Assembly (NCBI RefSeq): GCF_019925205.1
Contig: NC_083560.1
Coordinates: 120,563,062 to 120,627,061 of the forward strand
Reading direction: 5' to 3'
DNA length: 64,000 nucleotides
From: Metopolophium dirhodum
Taxonomy: Eukaryota > Arthropoda > Insecta > Hemiptera > Aphididae
In this document: piece by piece, positions 34,845 to 47,660 of the stretch
Layout of the letters: each line of letters opens with the position of its first letter
Numbering within the stretch: the first letter of the stretch is position 1
Notes under the pieces: generated by a model
What the model was told of the DNA's origin: nothing
Database searches by the model: none
The model's input: only the letters and a program-made list of their open reading frames with translations
Position numbers and translations under genes: made by a program

Positions 34845-35470
34845 TATTATACATCGTGCCGATGAGCGGCGGCGGACTACGCCCAATTTCGTACGCCGGA
34901 GAATTTCATTAACCAAACTCGCGGCGGCGGTGGTGGGCGACGGGGTAATGACGGCGAGAATAATAATGGAAAAATTAGTAGCGAACGAGTAGGCGAGGGG
35001 TGTACCTACCTATACACAAGAGAAAAAAAATTAACCGTCTAATAGGTAATAACAGTAGGTACCTGCATTGCGATATAATATTATTTACGTATAATAACAT
35101 CTACTCGGAGAACCTATATAATGTAGGTGCACGATGCGCGCGTAGAAACTAGTTATTCGTCGTCCGTCGTCCGTCGTCGTCGTCGTCGTCGTCGTCATCG
35201 TTGTCGTCGCTGCCGCCGGCGTCCTTCATTACCATAATATAATAAACGAAATAATAATCATAATATCGCGCGCGCCGCCCGGGTACCTTGTAGTAATATT
35301 TTGTAATTTAATTATAATCACGGCGGCGGCGGCCGAGGCGCGGTCGCGGATACTCGTTAGCGTTTCCAACGAATTAACCGAAGCCGCCGCCGCTGACCTT
35401 GGCCTATAATTACTATACACACCACCGGGTTATGTTATTATAAGCGGTAGCGCGGCGGTGTGGGAAATTT
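34845..35470. promoter_or_regulatory. GC-rich patch with CGG and GTC repeats
   Basis: CpG-dense segments at about 34855-34990 (GAGCGGCGGCGG, TCGCGGCGGCGGTGG) and 35265-35400 (GCGCGCGCCGCCCGGG, CGGCGGCGGCGGCCGAGGCG) flank (GTC)n at about 35158-35196. TTTCATTAACC and TTTAATTAAAA homeodomain-type words occur nearby. It resembles the other GC-rich patches; function inferred only. Confidence 0.3.
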
Positions 35471-36142
35471 AATTAAAAAAAATAAAAATCAACCGCGATC
35501 GTTTATTATTATATCGTCGTTCGTCGTTATTATTATTAGTTATAAGTTTTTTTTTTATGACAGGCAGTCTTAAAGCCGGACGAACCACGAGGGGGAGTGT
35601 AAGTTTTCGTGAGACAAATTTCACGGTGCTTTGCTTCGGTTTTTACACACCGCATGGGCTGTAACGGGGGGTTGTTTGTGTAGGTTATAACTAAAAAGGT
35701 CATTGTAAAACGATGTAGGTTAATCTACCTATTAGAATGGCAATATGAGCCAAGTGATCTTTATTATTACTACTTATCAGGAGATAAATATGAAAATGTT
35801 CATAAATAGGTATACTGGGTAAGTACCCAGTACCTTAGGTACCTGTTGAAATGTATAGAAAATTAAAAATTTCAATATTTAAATGGTTAACTTAAACTAT
35901 CTAGTCTAACTCCGCACACAATATACACAATACACATAATAGGTATTTATTATTGTACTAATTTATTTATTGTTTAAATACAATATAATATTATATTAAA
36001 GCTAAATAAAAATAATATTTTAGAATAAATAGGTACCTAATACTGGAAACGCCCTAAACAGCGTAATCTATTGACGATGTATCACTAGCATTTATATTAC
36101 ATAAGATATACATCTAAGTAGTATAAAACTAATAATAATTAA
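35471..36142. other. AT-rich non-coding DNA
   Basis: No feature beyond the TTAA at 36139-36142 that opens the next element. Confidence 0.5.
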
Positions 36143-36573
36143 GGGGATTCGATACCGTGGGTTTCTGTTTTTGTCTAACACACGCGTGACGTTTTTAGAC
36201 GTGTTTTTTGCCAAAAATACCAATTGATATAAAGAAGCGATAAGAATTCTTAAAACAGATTTGAATTTGTCGTCAAGTCTACTTGAAATTGACTTTCCCA
36301 CATTTTTGATATTATCCCCCAAATTCCTAAAAATGTTATATTAAAAAAAGAGTATTTAAAAATTATTCTATTTCAATTTTCGAAGAAGTTAAAATCAAAA
36401 AATCAGAAATGTGGGAAAATCGATTTCCAGCAGACTTGACGACCAATTCAAATTTGTTTTTAGAATTCTTATCGCTTCATTAGATCAATTGGTGTGTTTG
36501 GCAAAAAACACGTCTAAAATTACTATGTCGCGCGTGTGTTAGACAAAAACAGAAAATCACGGTATCGAATCCC
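36143..36573. mobile_element. long-hairpin element, probably TTAA-targeted, family T3
   Basis: Left end GGGGATTCGATACCGTG and right end CACGGTATCGAATCCC are inverted. Arms of about 180 bp follow, containing TCTGTTTTTGTCTAACACACGCG, AGACGTGTTTTTTGCCAAA, AAGCGATAAGAATTCTTAAAACA and GAATTTGTCGTCAAGTCTRCT in inverse order around a loop near 36330-36390. A TTAA precedes the left end; the right flank reads TGTAA, so the second TTAA is lost or mutated. Length (~431 bp) matches families T1 and T2. Minus-strand frame 36092-36322 is a shadow of the left arm. Confidence 0.7.
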
Positions 36574-36574
36574 T

Positions 36575-39500
36575 GTAAGACAATTTACAAAAAGATTGTC
36601 GTCGTTGGTATAAAATTAAATGTAATACAATTATAGGTATCTAATGTAAGTTAAAATTATATTTATCAATTTGGTAGTCGTTGTATAAATCTATTTTTTA
36701 TTTATAACTAGTATATTATTTTTGTGTTAATCCTTCTGTATAGCTAATACATTTTTATTTTTTAATGAAAACTGCAATGTTTGGATGTACTGAAGTAAAT
36801 AAATTACAAAATTTGGCATGAAAAGATTCGTATTTGTAGGGAATTTGTAGAAACCCCATGCCGTTAAGTCTATCAAAGTTAATGGCCCCCTTTGCCTTTT
36901 ACCAATTGAATAACGTCGGGAGTTGGAGTGTTAAGTGCGTACCTTAACACAAACGTAATCACTATGATCATGACGTTCTGATCTGACCGTTGTGGACAGG
37001 TTCGGTCCAGTTAAAAATATCGTCTTCTTTTTTTGGAACAGAGTATTGGTAATATAGGCTTCCGCAAGATAAAATTCCACCAGGGGTAAGATAAAAATTC
37101 AAAGGACTAATTAAAGTATATTTGGCTTGCTTATTTTGATATACCCTAACTCCTAATTAATGTATCCCTCTCTATTTTCATTTACCTATTGGCGATTGAA
37201 AGCTTATCAATTATCAGGCCGGCGGCGGTGGCTCTGTAACGGGGAACTAGTAAAATAACATATAAAATGATACACAGCGTCCACGTTACATCTTATCACT
37301 TTCAATCGTCAATAGCATACTATAATATTACTAGATAAATACATATATTTTTACTAACTATATGATATGCAATATACATTATGCATATGATACCAAATTA
37401 ACAAATAACATACAGACATGGAGTTTAACAAGGGGGTCAACGGTTCCTTCCCCCATAGCAGCCACCAATGTGATGGACAGCGATATCTTCCACATTCGTG
37501 GGCCATGATGATTTGTTACGCAGCTCCCGTTTCGATGGCCAGTCTGCACGTCAATGTGCATACTGCTCATTGCTATATAATATATTAGAGCGGTATTTTT
37601 AAACGGATTAATCGAAAATCGTTTAATTGAATATCGGGTTGTAAAAAACACAATACAGTAGGTATTTTATTATTTTGTGAAAAGTAACCAACGGTGTTAA
37701 TGTATTATAGGTAAGTATTGTTAGTGCCAAGCGACCATATAAATATAATTTGACTGTAAATTAAAACAAAACAAAGATGGGTAATAATAAATATTATTAA
37801 GAGGACATTTACAACAAAAGCGTATACGAAAACACGAGCTGTAACAAATTAGGAATGGTATAATAGAAAAAACCAGTGGCGCAGGTGACGTCGTCGTTGT
37901 CACGGTATATACCTGCCCCATAGAGTATACTCTATAGCAGGTGCTTAACACTTAAACACTTTTAAATAGTTTTAATGCTCCGCACTATGTATAAATATAA
38001 ATTATATATATGTATAGTCATACTATATTATAGTTACGGTTGTCGATATTGTCTGCGCGTAGTAAAATAATAATAGTTTGTATTGTTATACACGGCCAGT
38101 CACAACAGCAAATACCTATAGGTACTAAATAGCTGCAAATCACCACGAGCCGTCGCAATAAATAATCGTGAAAAAAAAAAAAACCTATATAGAGGCAATC
38201 GTCGCCGTTGGGTCGTTACGCACGGCGATTACAATAAATTAGAGTATATAGACGTAATGTTATGTACTACAGGAATATGCACGCGGCGTTTATAATAAAT
38301 ACCAGCATATAATTAGTATTTTTTGTTTGTATTTTTCTTATGATAATTTACAAATTAGTAATTATATTACAAATTAGTAATTACTTACAGTAATTAGTCG
38401 TTTCCTATGATATATTGTGTATTAGTGTTGAATGACAATAATTATCGTTAACAGAATATTTACGTGTACATATGTATAATATAATGTATATTGTATATAC
38501 CTATAATATTATCGCAACACGTCTTGAGCATTAAAAGCTAAACTTGACACGTAATACGTAACAAAATAATTATGTTCAGTTAAAATAATAAAATGCATTT
38601 GTGACCTATATACTTACCTATTAGAAACACAAAGAAAGGTGATTATCATAATAAATTACAGCCTTTAGGCATTAATCAGTTTATTGTATTTTTAATTATT
38701 TCCATTCGATTTATTATAATTTATAAATATTAAGATATGTAAGAATGTATTTAATATATTAAAGGTTTAAGTGTATAATAATATATTATGTACACCTTGT
38801 AATTATTATAATTATGGTTTTGTAAAAAAAAAAACCCAACAATTATTCAATAAAAAGGATTATATAGATTATAGTATTTTATAAATTCTCGATCTTCAAG
38901 TAAACCAATAACCAATATTACAATCCGTTTTAGTTATAATATTAAACAGGTACCAGAAAATATTTACTATTCATAACCTTTTTTGGGATAGGTCGATTCT
39001 CATTTTAATCGATTTAAAATACTTACTTTTATTCGAATTCATCAATATTTTTATCATAATTAAAGTTTTTTTTTGTTAGTTCGTCAAATCACTTTAAACA
39101 ATAGCTATCAGCTATGTGAACAAATTTGAATAAAAACAAATACCTACTGATTTAGCGACCAAACAATTTTTTAATTTGAAATAGTTAATATGCCATAGTA
39201 CTATAAGGTTGGCTGTTAGGTTAAACTGTTATAGTAGGTTCCCTATTGCCTATGGGTTACAATGTTACATCATGTTTCTAACGTCTTTTACAATTATATA
39301 ATATAGTCAAAATTACTTATTGTACCACATTATTCAATTGTTGTACAGCTTGTTTTATTTTAAATGTTTAATAATAATAATTTTAAAAAAACAGTTAAAT
39401 ACTGTTACGTAATATTTCAAAAGTGTAAACTATGTATCTTTTATATTATTATAAATATTTTTTATATATATTTATATCATCGAATTATCAACACTCACCC

Positions 39501-40474
39501 CGTAGAGTGTAGAATTGTTTTATTTTAAACTTCATTATATATACTATAGTGGAGAAATAAGTGATCCCAGTGTGTCGTATAAGACGTATTGCTGCTATAA
39601 GAATAATAAATTATAATTATCAATTATTAATACCTAAATTTCGTAAATTGTACGTAAATAAGTATATACAGGCTATTTCTACACATTCCATTAACTGTAA
39701 GTATAATATAGTGAAAAACTTTACCAAGTTCTTCAAACCAGGGTACATTAAACAATTGATTTCAGTTTTTGCTATAGGTATTGTGTTATTATAGAATATA
39801 GACAATAGACATGCATTCTTTATTTCATTCCTTTCTTTGTCTTTTGCATCAAGATTTTTGTTAAAAATGTTAACATACTATTTGCTTTTTATCCATCTAA
39901 TCTACGCACAACATAGACAAAACGTGTAGTATTCAGCTTATTATTGGTTAAAGCCTTAAGGTTACTATATATATTAAAGTTAGTTACCTTTTATTAAGGT
40001 TTGATTGATCATAATGAAAATGTATTTATCCTTATTTTTTTATATTTACAAATAATTCAACAATAATTTGTACCTAAAATAGTACCTTATTATTTATGTA
40101 TTTAAGCATCTAATTAATTTGTGTGTAAGATCATAATGTTATCTCTATTTTCAATTCAAACTAATATTTGGTCACTATGAAAATTCTTGGTATTTTTTTA
40201 ACTACTGATTGTATTGAATTTGGTAGTTGTATAAAATGTTAACTTACAAATATGAATGATAGTTGTTGTAGTAACCTGTCGTAACCAAAATACAATGTAG
40301 CCTTAGCTCGAAAATGAAGTGCCAAATAAAAATGTGTATTACAATATTTGGTGTTATTATAGCTATAGAATTATATTTTGTGCTTTGGACATGTCAACGT
40401 CAATATAGAATATTCAATATACCTATGACCTTTACCGGATAAACAAGGTCTCGAAAAATAAAAAAACAAAACCT
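36575..40474. other. AT-rich non-coding DNA with a small palindromic element
   Basis: Mostly featureless AT-rich sequence. A 29-base fragment at about 39903-39931 (CGCACAACATAGACAAAACG) matches the arm of the T2 hairpin family and is probably a relic. CAGTGGCGCAGGTGACG at 37874 is an unpaired hAT-like word. The short open frames (for example 39561-39794) have no domains. Confidence 0.45.
37186..37315. mobile_element. 130-bp palindromic MITE
   Basis: CTATTGGCGATTGAAAGCTTATC at the left is mirrored at the right by GATAAG...CTTTCAATCGTCAATAG in inverse order, giving ~23-bp imperfect inverted ends around a GC-rich core (GGCCGGCGGCGGTGG). No clear target duplication was seen. Confidence 0.5.
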
Positions 40475-40869
40475 CTGCCGCCTTGAATCTGACCAAAGAT
40501 TCATCTCTTCTCTTTTGAATGGGTCCCTAGATGCTCCAGACCTTCTTGTAAGAGTCTTGTAAGAGTTTGTTTTGAGTTCCGTCGTACGCTACCCGTAACA
40601 AGCTATCTTTCGTTATCACCAGTTACATCACCTCTTACGGCCATTACCTGGGCACTTCACCACATATTCAGAATATTTACCTCCTGACTCACACCTTCTA
40701 GATTTACTCTACATTCAATATTTTTACATATGTATATTTTTATTATATTCATAATTATATTTATAAAATTATTGTTTGAATTGTTTTATTAATTAACTAG
40801 TTTCGTTTACCCGTTTGGCATATACATTGTAAATAAAATAAATAATAAACATCATTAAAAAAAAAAAAA
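40475..40869 (+). pseudogene. 5'-truncated LINE 3' end with poly(A)
   Basis: The first frame reads RLESDQRFISSLLNGSLDAPDLL; after a duplicated CTTGTAAGAGT and a frameshift it resumes as VPSYATRNKLSFVITSYITS and then reaches a stop at 40699-40701. This 'LLNG..DAP.LL...F.VPS..TR' pattern is the usual C-terminus of Jockey/CR1-type reverse transcriptase proteins. About 155 bases of untranslated sequence follow with AATAAA motifs and an A13 tail at 40857-40869, as expected of a dead-on-arrival LINE copy. It is not the same subfamily as the fragment at 22317-23178. Confidence 0.7.
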
Positions 40870-43739
40870 GAAAACATTATAAACCTTCTGAAGTTTACAG
40901 TTTTTGAGCGGACAGGAAAATGTCTCCAGAAACAACAGAAGCTTGACGAACATTATGTCACTAGTTGACAGTTTAGAAAATTTCGTGGAATTGTTGCTAT
41001 TCATCGCAGATTTGTCGGAAACAGAATATTAATTGTTGTTGTTTTGGCGACCTTGTGTAGTATAGGTACTAGTATGACGGCGGCGACGATGTCGAGGAGC
41101 CTTCGTCGCATGTGAATAGAGTTATAATATCGTTATGTACTAACTAATAATACAATTTTTCAATATACTTATATAGTAATATATTATATGTATAGGTACC
41201 TAACATTATTTCAGGAACTAAATACAATTTAGAAAATCAGACGCCTTCGGCGGCGCAACAGCCCCTGCTGGGGTGACTGAGGGGAAGAGGAACGCTCCGG
41301 CGATGGTCGATTAATTAACAACGTAAACTCGACTAATCGGCATTTAACTTCACGTCTATCTCTCTCCGCCCACTATCTATTTTCGAGTCCAGAGCCTAAT
41401 TGCGCGTGTATATAATATAATATAAGGCCCGCCATAGTCGTTTAAAGAAATAAGTATCACACACACACACACTCGAATAAAACGATCGTTAACGACTCGC
41501 ACTAGATATTATATAATATAACGTATTATAGCCATTTAGCTCGAATTTATTAATTACACATCACTATTACGTTTCTACTATATGCCTATTATACACATAT
41601 AATATTATTACCATTACATTATAATAATATAGACTAGTCACTATAGTTTATAGGTTAAATGCTGTTCTATATCTCCTGCGTATATTATTGTATATCTAGT
41701 ACCTATATATACATTATACACATGCTACCTACATACAAGTAGCTAAGTAGGTGCCTACGATTAAAAAACAATTTATTGTATAGATCGCGAGTGATATGTA
41801 TTTGTATTCGTTTAAGCTATACTGCGTAATCGATTTTAGGTGGCGACGAATATAATGGGTTAAATATTGGGTATTAATACCCATAAAGGAACGTCATTTC
41901 TTTCGTTTTGATCGCAGAGTTGAATAGCGACCTGAATAGTTTTCGATCGGAGATAATCTAAAGCAGACATTTTCGAAGACCAACGTCACCATTGGGGGGT
42001 AGATAATATTTTATTTTGAACGGTCCACACTTCTCCAGGAATGGGATACGGAGGGATATTGGACTCGATACTGCTAAAACAATATAATATAGTTAGACAT
42101 TATCTGATTAGATTGCTAGCAATATATAATACCAGTGTTGCGGTATTATACTAAATAAAAAAATTATACCATGAATTATAATATTATTTCATTTGAAAAA
42201 TAATTGTACATGGATGTCAGTTCAATATATTATAAAAATATAATATGGTGGATTCAGTGTCCAGTATATGTATGGCATTTTTTAAATAGTAAGTGTCGAA
42301 TACCGATGAATATCAAAATAATTTTGTACATAATTATATACATACATTATTACTACATAGTAGGCACATTTGCAGTTTAAATTCGATATAATAACACATT
42401 TTGTTAAAAAGAATTTACTGCAGGAGAAATTCCTTTAAAATATATCCTTCAAAGTTCAAATTGAACATTTTGCTGTAACTGCCAACTATTTAAAAACTCG
42501 TGAATTGTTACTGGCTGTTCGTTCTAAAGATAATTAGTAATGTCAAAACAATATCATAGTAATAGACTATAGGTTACTTAAAAAATTACAAAAAAATCTC
42601 ACTGCTTATGTCTTTTTGATAAATTATAACTGTTTGGCACATTTTATGTTTGATAATGTACAATTAATCAGATTTCATTGTTTCAAGTTTGTATTTTTAC
42701 CCGTGGCTTATTATACTTCCCTCGTACCCCTCGGGCCCTCCTCCCTCTCATGACTTTTTTTATGACTGGTAGACCATATTTAAGTTCTTATTTAACTATA
42801 AATATTATTATTCATAGGTATTAGGTAGTAGGTACTATAATATATTTTATAGAAATAATACATAAAAGCTCGGCTCTCCTATGCTAGCTGAACTCATAAC
42901 TAAGATAATATTACTAATATATACTGATCGGACTGATCTACTCGACTCCTGCTTAAATCTTGAAAAGCGTGAATCTCTGGAACATTTTCCTAAATCGCCT
43001 TTCAAAAATATTAAAAAGTATTATTTATGGCGACAAACTACATGCGGTGAGTGTGTCGGTGATGACCAGTGAGATACCTTGTATAGTTGTATATATATTT
43101 ATATATAGGCGTACTGTGTAGTACATATTATTTTATAGCCCCGGTAAAATACCTACTAAAATAGTAGTAAAACGTGTCGTGGTCGCGTATACAACACGAC
43201 AGCTATCGCCGGCGGTCAATGTTTTACCACACTCTTAATTCTTATAATATAACATATCGTATATTATTATAATACTATAATAGTACCTATTCGTGTACAC
43301 ACAGATACTCGTGTTGTACATCTGGTATATTCTAACACGTTGTCGCCGTACATATTACACGCTATGGCCTACAATATATATATATATATACGCACAGATA
43401 TTATGACGTATGTGGTGTGCGGGATTTTACGGGAGCGCGTCGTGATAATTGGTAATTTAGTAAACGAATTATTACGAGAGACTGTTCACCGTGGCGGTAT
43501 AATATATTATATTGTCTAAAATATATTATAATATATTATAACTTACAGTAGCAGTGCTGCAGTGAGTATAAGTAAGTAGGAAGCTGTTAATATAATTCGA
43601 GTGCCAGAGTGTGTAACGCGTATAGGTGTGTGTGTGTGTGTGTGTGTGTGTTGTGGTGATGGAGCGAAAACACTAAAAAGTATATAGGTAATAATAATAA
43701 CAGTAATAATAATAATGCCGTGTACAATATATTATACAT
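40870..43739. other. AT-rich non-coding DNA
   Basis: A GC-richer piece at 41236-41340 (CGCCTTCGGCGGCGCAACAGCCCCTGCTGGGG, then TCGATTAATTAAC) has no credible coding frame. (GT)n lies at 43626-43650. No gene recognised. Confidence 0.45.
43626..43650. repeat. (GT)n microsatellite
   Basis: About 25 bp of uninterrupted GT dinucleotides. Confidence 0.95.
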
Positions 43740-44360
43740 TATTAATATTATTATAATAACGAGCACCTATAGCGGTGGAATCCAACGACGACGACGACAA
43801 CGAAGTCGACGATGAGTGGGAACTGCAGCGGCGCGGCGAGACCGAGGGCATGAAAAATCGCCGTCGTTTACTGCTGCAGCTGACAACAGCAATAATTCCG
43901 GTAGCCATTTTCCCATTACCGTCGTCTACCACGGTCGTGGTCGTCGTTTATTATTATTATTATTGTTATTGTAGGTACGTAATATTTTATTATTTATGAT
44001 ATGCGTTATATTATTCTGCCTCGCCGCTGTCGTGTGCACGACGAAGAGTGACGAGTGACGTATCGACACAATATTACGATTACCTCTCTCTCTCAATCTC
44101 GCACACTCTATCTCTATCTCATCACCCGGGGCTCAATAATTAGGCGTATAATATAATATACAATTTACCGCAATAACGACTGCGGCACGGCGGGTATACA
44201 ACGCACAGGCCGGTATGGCTACCGACGCGCGGGCGCATAATAATAACAAAAAATAATAATAAATAATATAATGTATAGGTACAAGTCTCTGCAGCATTCC
44301 TCGCGGTACCTACGTCAAACCGACGTATAGTGGTACAGCGTGTATATACCTACGCGGTCG
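43740..44360. promoter_or_regulatory. GC-rich, CpG-bearing patch
   Basis: CpG-rich segments at about 43770-43960 (ACGACGACGACGACAACG; GCAGCGGCGCGGCGAGACC) and 44180-44230 stand out. A frame at 43775-43999 reads as an acidic then Tyr/Val-rich peptide, but it opens with GTG, ends in microsatellite-coded residues and shows no domain, so it is not called as a gene. Regulatory role inferred only. Confidence 0.3.
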
Positions 44361-46899
44361 ATGATGGATAGATTTCAATATCCTACCGCGGAGGCGTATC
44401 TATACGGCACACCAGCGTATATAATTGTGTCTGGATATATTGTTGATCATATCATATCCTAACCTAACCGTATAGGTAGCTGGATTGCATATATAAGACG
44501 CGTGTACGACAGCGTTTTGCAATAATATATCATATGTTTTTGGAGGGTACATATTAGGTATATCCCAATGAGGTATCCGCACTATATACATTATATATTA
44601 TAATCGCGAGGCCGAAATCCTTTTCACTTTCCGGAGTCAAAAAATATATGGACATTTTATTTTCAACATATTATTTCTCATAAATTTGTACGTATGTTTG
44701 ATTTAAAAAAAAATTTAAAATTAAAATTAAAAACCTGCAGTGTATAATATAATATATTGATTTGTTCAACACGAAAACTCATACATTTTCGATATGTATA
44801 GGTTGTAGACTTGTAATGATAAATCCTGCATTTTTTTTCTGTCAGAAAATAAAAGCGGTAATCGATTGTATCAGTGGCGGATTCAAGATTGAAATGCGAG
44901 TAGGAAAAACTATTACGAGGGGCCAAGGTCGTGTATTAGGACTTTTCTATAGTCGAGACAATATAAGTTACGTACCTAATCTTTTGGCTATAATTTAGGA
45001 TGGGTCCTAAAACAAAACATAAGCAGATGCCCTGTCCGAATTTTCTGATTAAAGTACCGCTAAATCCTTCACTGCAGGTTCGTATATACGGTTCGTATAT
45101 ACTATTAGGTATATACATACCCTAACTATACCCTGACTATACATACCTATAGGTATCTATCGTATTTCGTGGGTTTAGCAGCTTGATCTCTTAAAAAAAT
45201 TGTATCGTAGATATAGTATCTATGTTGACTATAGATGACTATTATATATACGCGTGGAGGACTTATTGACACATAATGTATAATTCGAAATTAAAATAAA
45301 AGTCAATGCGACATCACTACATCAGTTATAAGTAGACAGTAATGTTAATAGGTATATTAAATTTTAAAGTTTTAAACGCACGCATCGTCCATAATACAAT
45401 AACCAATGATACTATATCGTGTGACGATATACTTACTTGCGCTTGACCAGTGTTTTACAATAATTATATAATTAGGTAATTGGTTATATTGTAAGTGCAG
45501 TATAATAGTCCACAGCATTGACCAATTATGTTGTGCACATAATTAAAGTATTTAAGTGGCGCTTGCATGGTGGTGTACTATATACAACGCTGACCCTTGC
45601 GAGTTACGACATATGTTGGTTGGAGACCTTATTAATGTATTACACGTGTTCGTGATACAGTATTATTGCCTATAATATGTTGGTGTCTTTTTGCGTGCAA
45701 TATTTTTTAGTGATTTATGTGTGAATACACGACAGATGACTTGTATAGTTTAAAACACATGTATAATATATATGTATTTATATTATACTATGTTATTGGG
45801 TTTTATGAATCATATTATACGTGATTTTTACGTAATTTGCCAAAATTCGACTGAATGATTATAAAAAAAAATTGTTACTATGTATTTTTCAACTGCCATT
45901 GTAACAATATATTAGAAGCCCTATGTATTACATTTTCAAGCTTTTTGACCCGAAGAATAAAATTAATAATTTATGAAAAGTAATGATTTTTAAACAGCTG
46001 TAATAACTAATAAGTTGTTTACTGTAGGTGAGTAAAAAAAGATAAGGGGGTATACTAAACTTAATAACCTACATATTTCCAAATAAATTTAATTTATATA
46101 CAATATACATTCATAATAGTGTGTTTTGATGATTTTATTGCGTATTTGCGTAGTTTGTATTCTGTAGTATAATGGTTATATTTTTATTGATAAAAGAACA
46201 ACAATGTTTAACCTTATAATATAATATGATACAAACAATTACGATTAGCATAATCTCATTATGAAAGGAAGATATGTTACCTAATAAAGTGGTAGGTACC
46301 TAATGCTTGAATTCTTCACGTGTGTCATATGATAATAATATGATGACTAAAGTTTAATTTGAGTTATGACTTTATTAATGTATCTGCACCATTTTCTGTT
46401 TTAGGTGACTAGCCGGATTTTTAGTAGTTTTCGGAATTCAGGTTGGGCAATCAGAGGACTATTCGGATGTTTTATACACGCAGATGATTTCTAAATATTT
46501 TAAAGAGTTTGGCTATACATCACTAACTATGGTCAACGGATGTTCGCGTCTTTGTTGAGCGTGTCGTCGGAAATATATAATAATATATGCGGTGGTGTGC
46601 GGCTATAATAGGGTAGTGCGAAGGGCTCGATATTGGAACATTTTTAGTTTATTGAGTGTAATATATAATTATATAACATTATAGTTAATCATCGCCGTCA
46701 TGATATTATATCAAACGCATATTATTATATTATAGTTGCAGCTTGCCCACCCCGCTGGCCGTGGTCCCGTCGACCGTGTAAACGAAAAAAGAAACGATAA
46801 TGATAATAATACTGTGTAATCGATCGATTGATAGCGCTGGACGCGTGAAAAATAAAACGCGTAGATCACAAACGGAGAGCTGATAACGTCATTAAAATA
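44361..46899. other. AT-rich non-coding DNA
   Basis: CAGTGGCGGATTCAAGATTG at 44873 looks like a hAT-type end without a partner. No genes or tandem repeats of note. Confidence 0.45.
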
Positions 46900-47660
46900 T
46901 AAGATAATCACATTATAACGTACACGTGTTTATTGCCACCGCTCGCGGAAATCAATCAATACGCGCGTACGCAGCAGGTGGTTGGCTCTTAATTAGTTTT
47001 CTCGTACACGCACTTGTAAAAAAACGCGTATAATGCAGGTATATATCCATATATCTGTATAGGACGTAGGTACACGCATTAAAATCGCCACAATAAACCT
47101 GCGCGGGGACTAGGTATAGATGTCGATTATAAAACCACGCGGTATATGACATCAAACACGGTACAAGCAGAAAATATGTTATACCCGTGGTAGTTGTAGT
47201 GGGTAACCTATAGGTACGTCGTACATGGGTGAAACTCGTCGCCGCCGCCGCTCGTAATAAATTCGTTTTTCGATGAAAATCTAATTAAAACCAGTTTTGT
47301 TTTTGTTTCGCTTTGTATTACACATTTTATTATGCATTACACGCCGCGTTAATAATATGTAATGCGTTTACCGCGCGCGTATTTTATTATATTATTATTA
47401 TTATTTATAATGGCACTTATCCGCCGGCTATATATTTTAATATATTATAAATTATAATATTATGTACATTGCTGCAGTATTTATCGCCGAACGCGCGCGC
47501 GGTAACGAGAAGTGCGACCCAACAATCGACATGACTACATGAGTTTTATTATACATGCAGCTGCAAATTGGTTTACATATTATTATTATTATTATTAGGT
47601 ATTATATTAAAACGTCGCGCGCGAAATTATCGCGTCGTCGTTAATTTCGAAAAATCGTAA
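46900..47660. promoter_or_regulatory. GC-rich patch with homeodomain-type cores
   Basis: CpG-rich stretches (46945-46985, 47095-47115, 47235-47260, 47365-47385, 47485-47520, 47605-47645) enclose several TAATTA-containing words: CTTAATTAGTTTTC at about 46988 and ATCTAATTAAAACC at about 47278. It is one of the more complex-looking non-repetitive patches in the window. A role as an enhancer is conjecture. Confidence 0.3.

Noticed and set aside
39561..39794. 77-codon frame with Lys/Ile/Tyr-rich peptide
   Set aside because: No domain, no start context, and AT-rich DNA readily yields such frames; the opposite strand is open over the same span.
43775..43999. Acidic frame MESNDDDDNEVDDEW...
   Set aside because: It starts at GTG, ends in microsatellite-coded Val/Tyr runs, and has no splice sites or domain; the CpG-rich patch explains the open frame.
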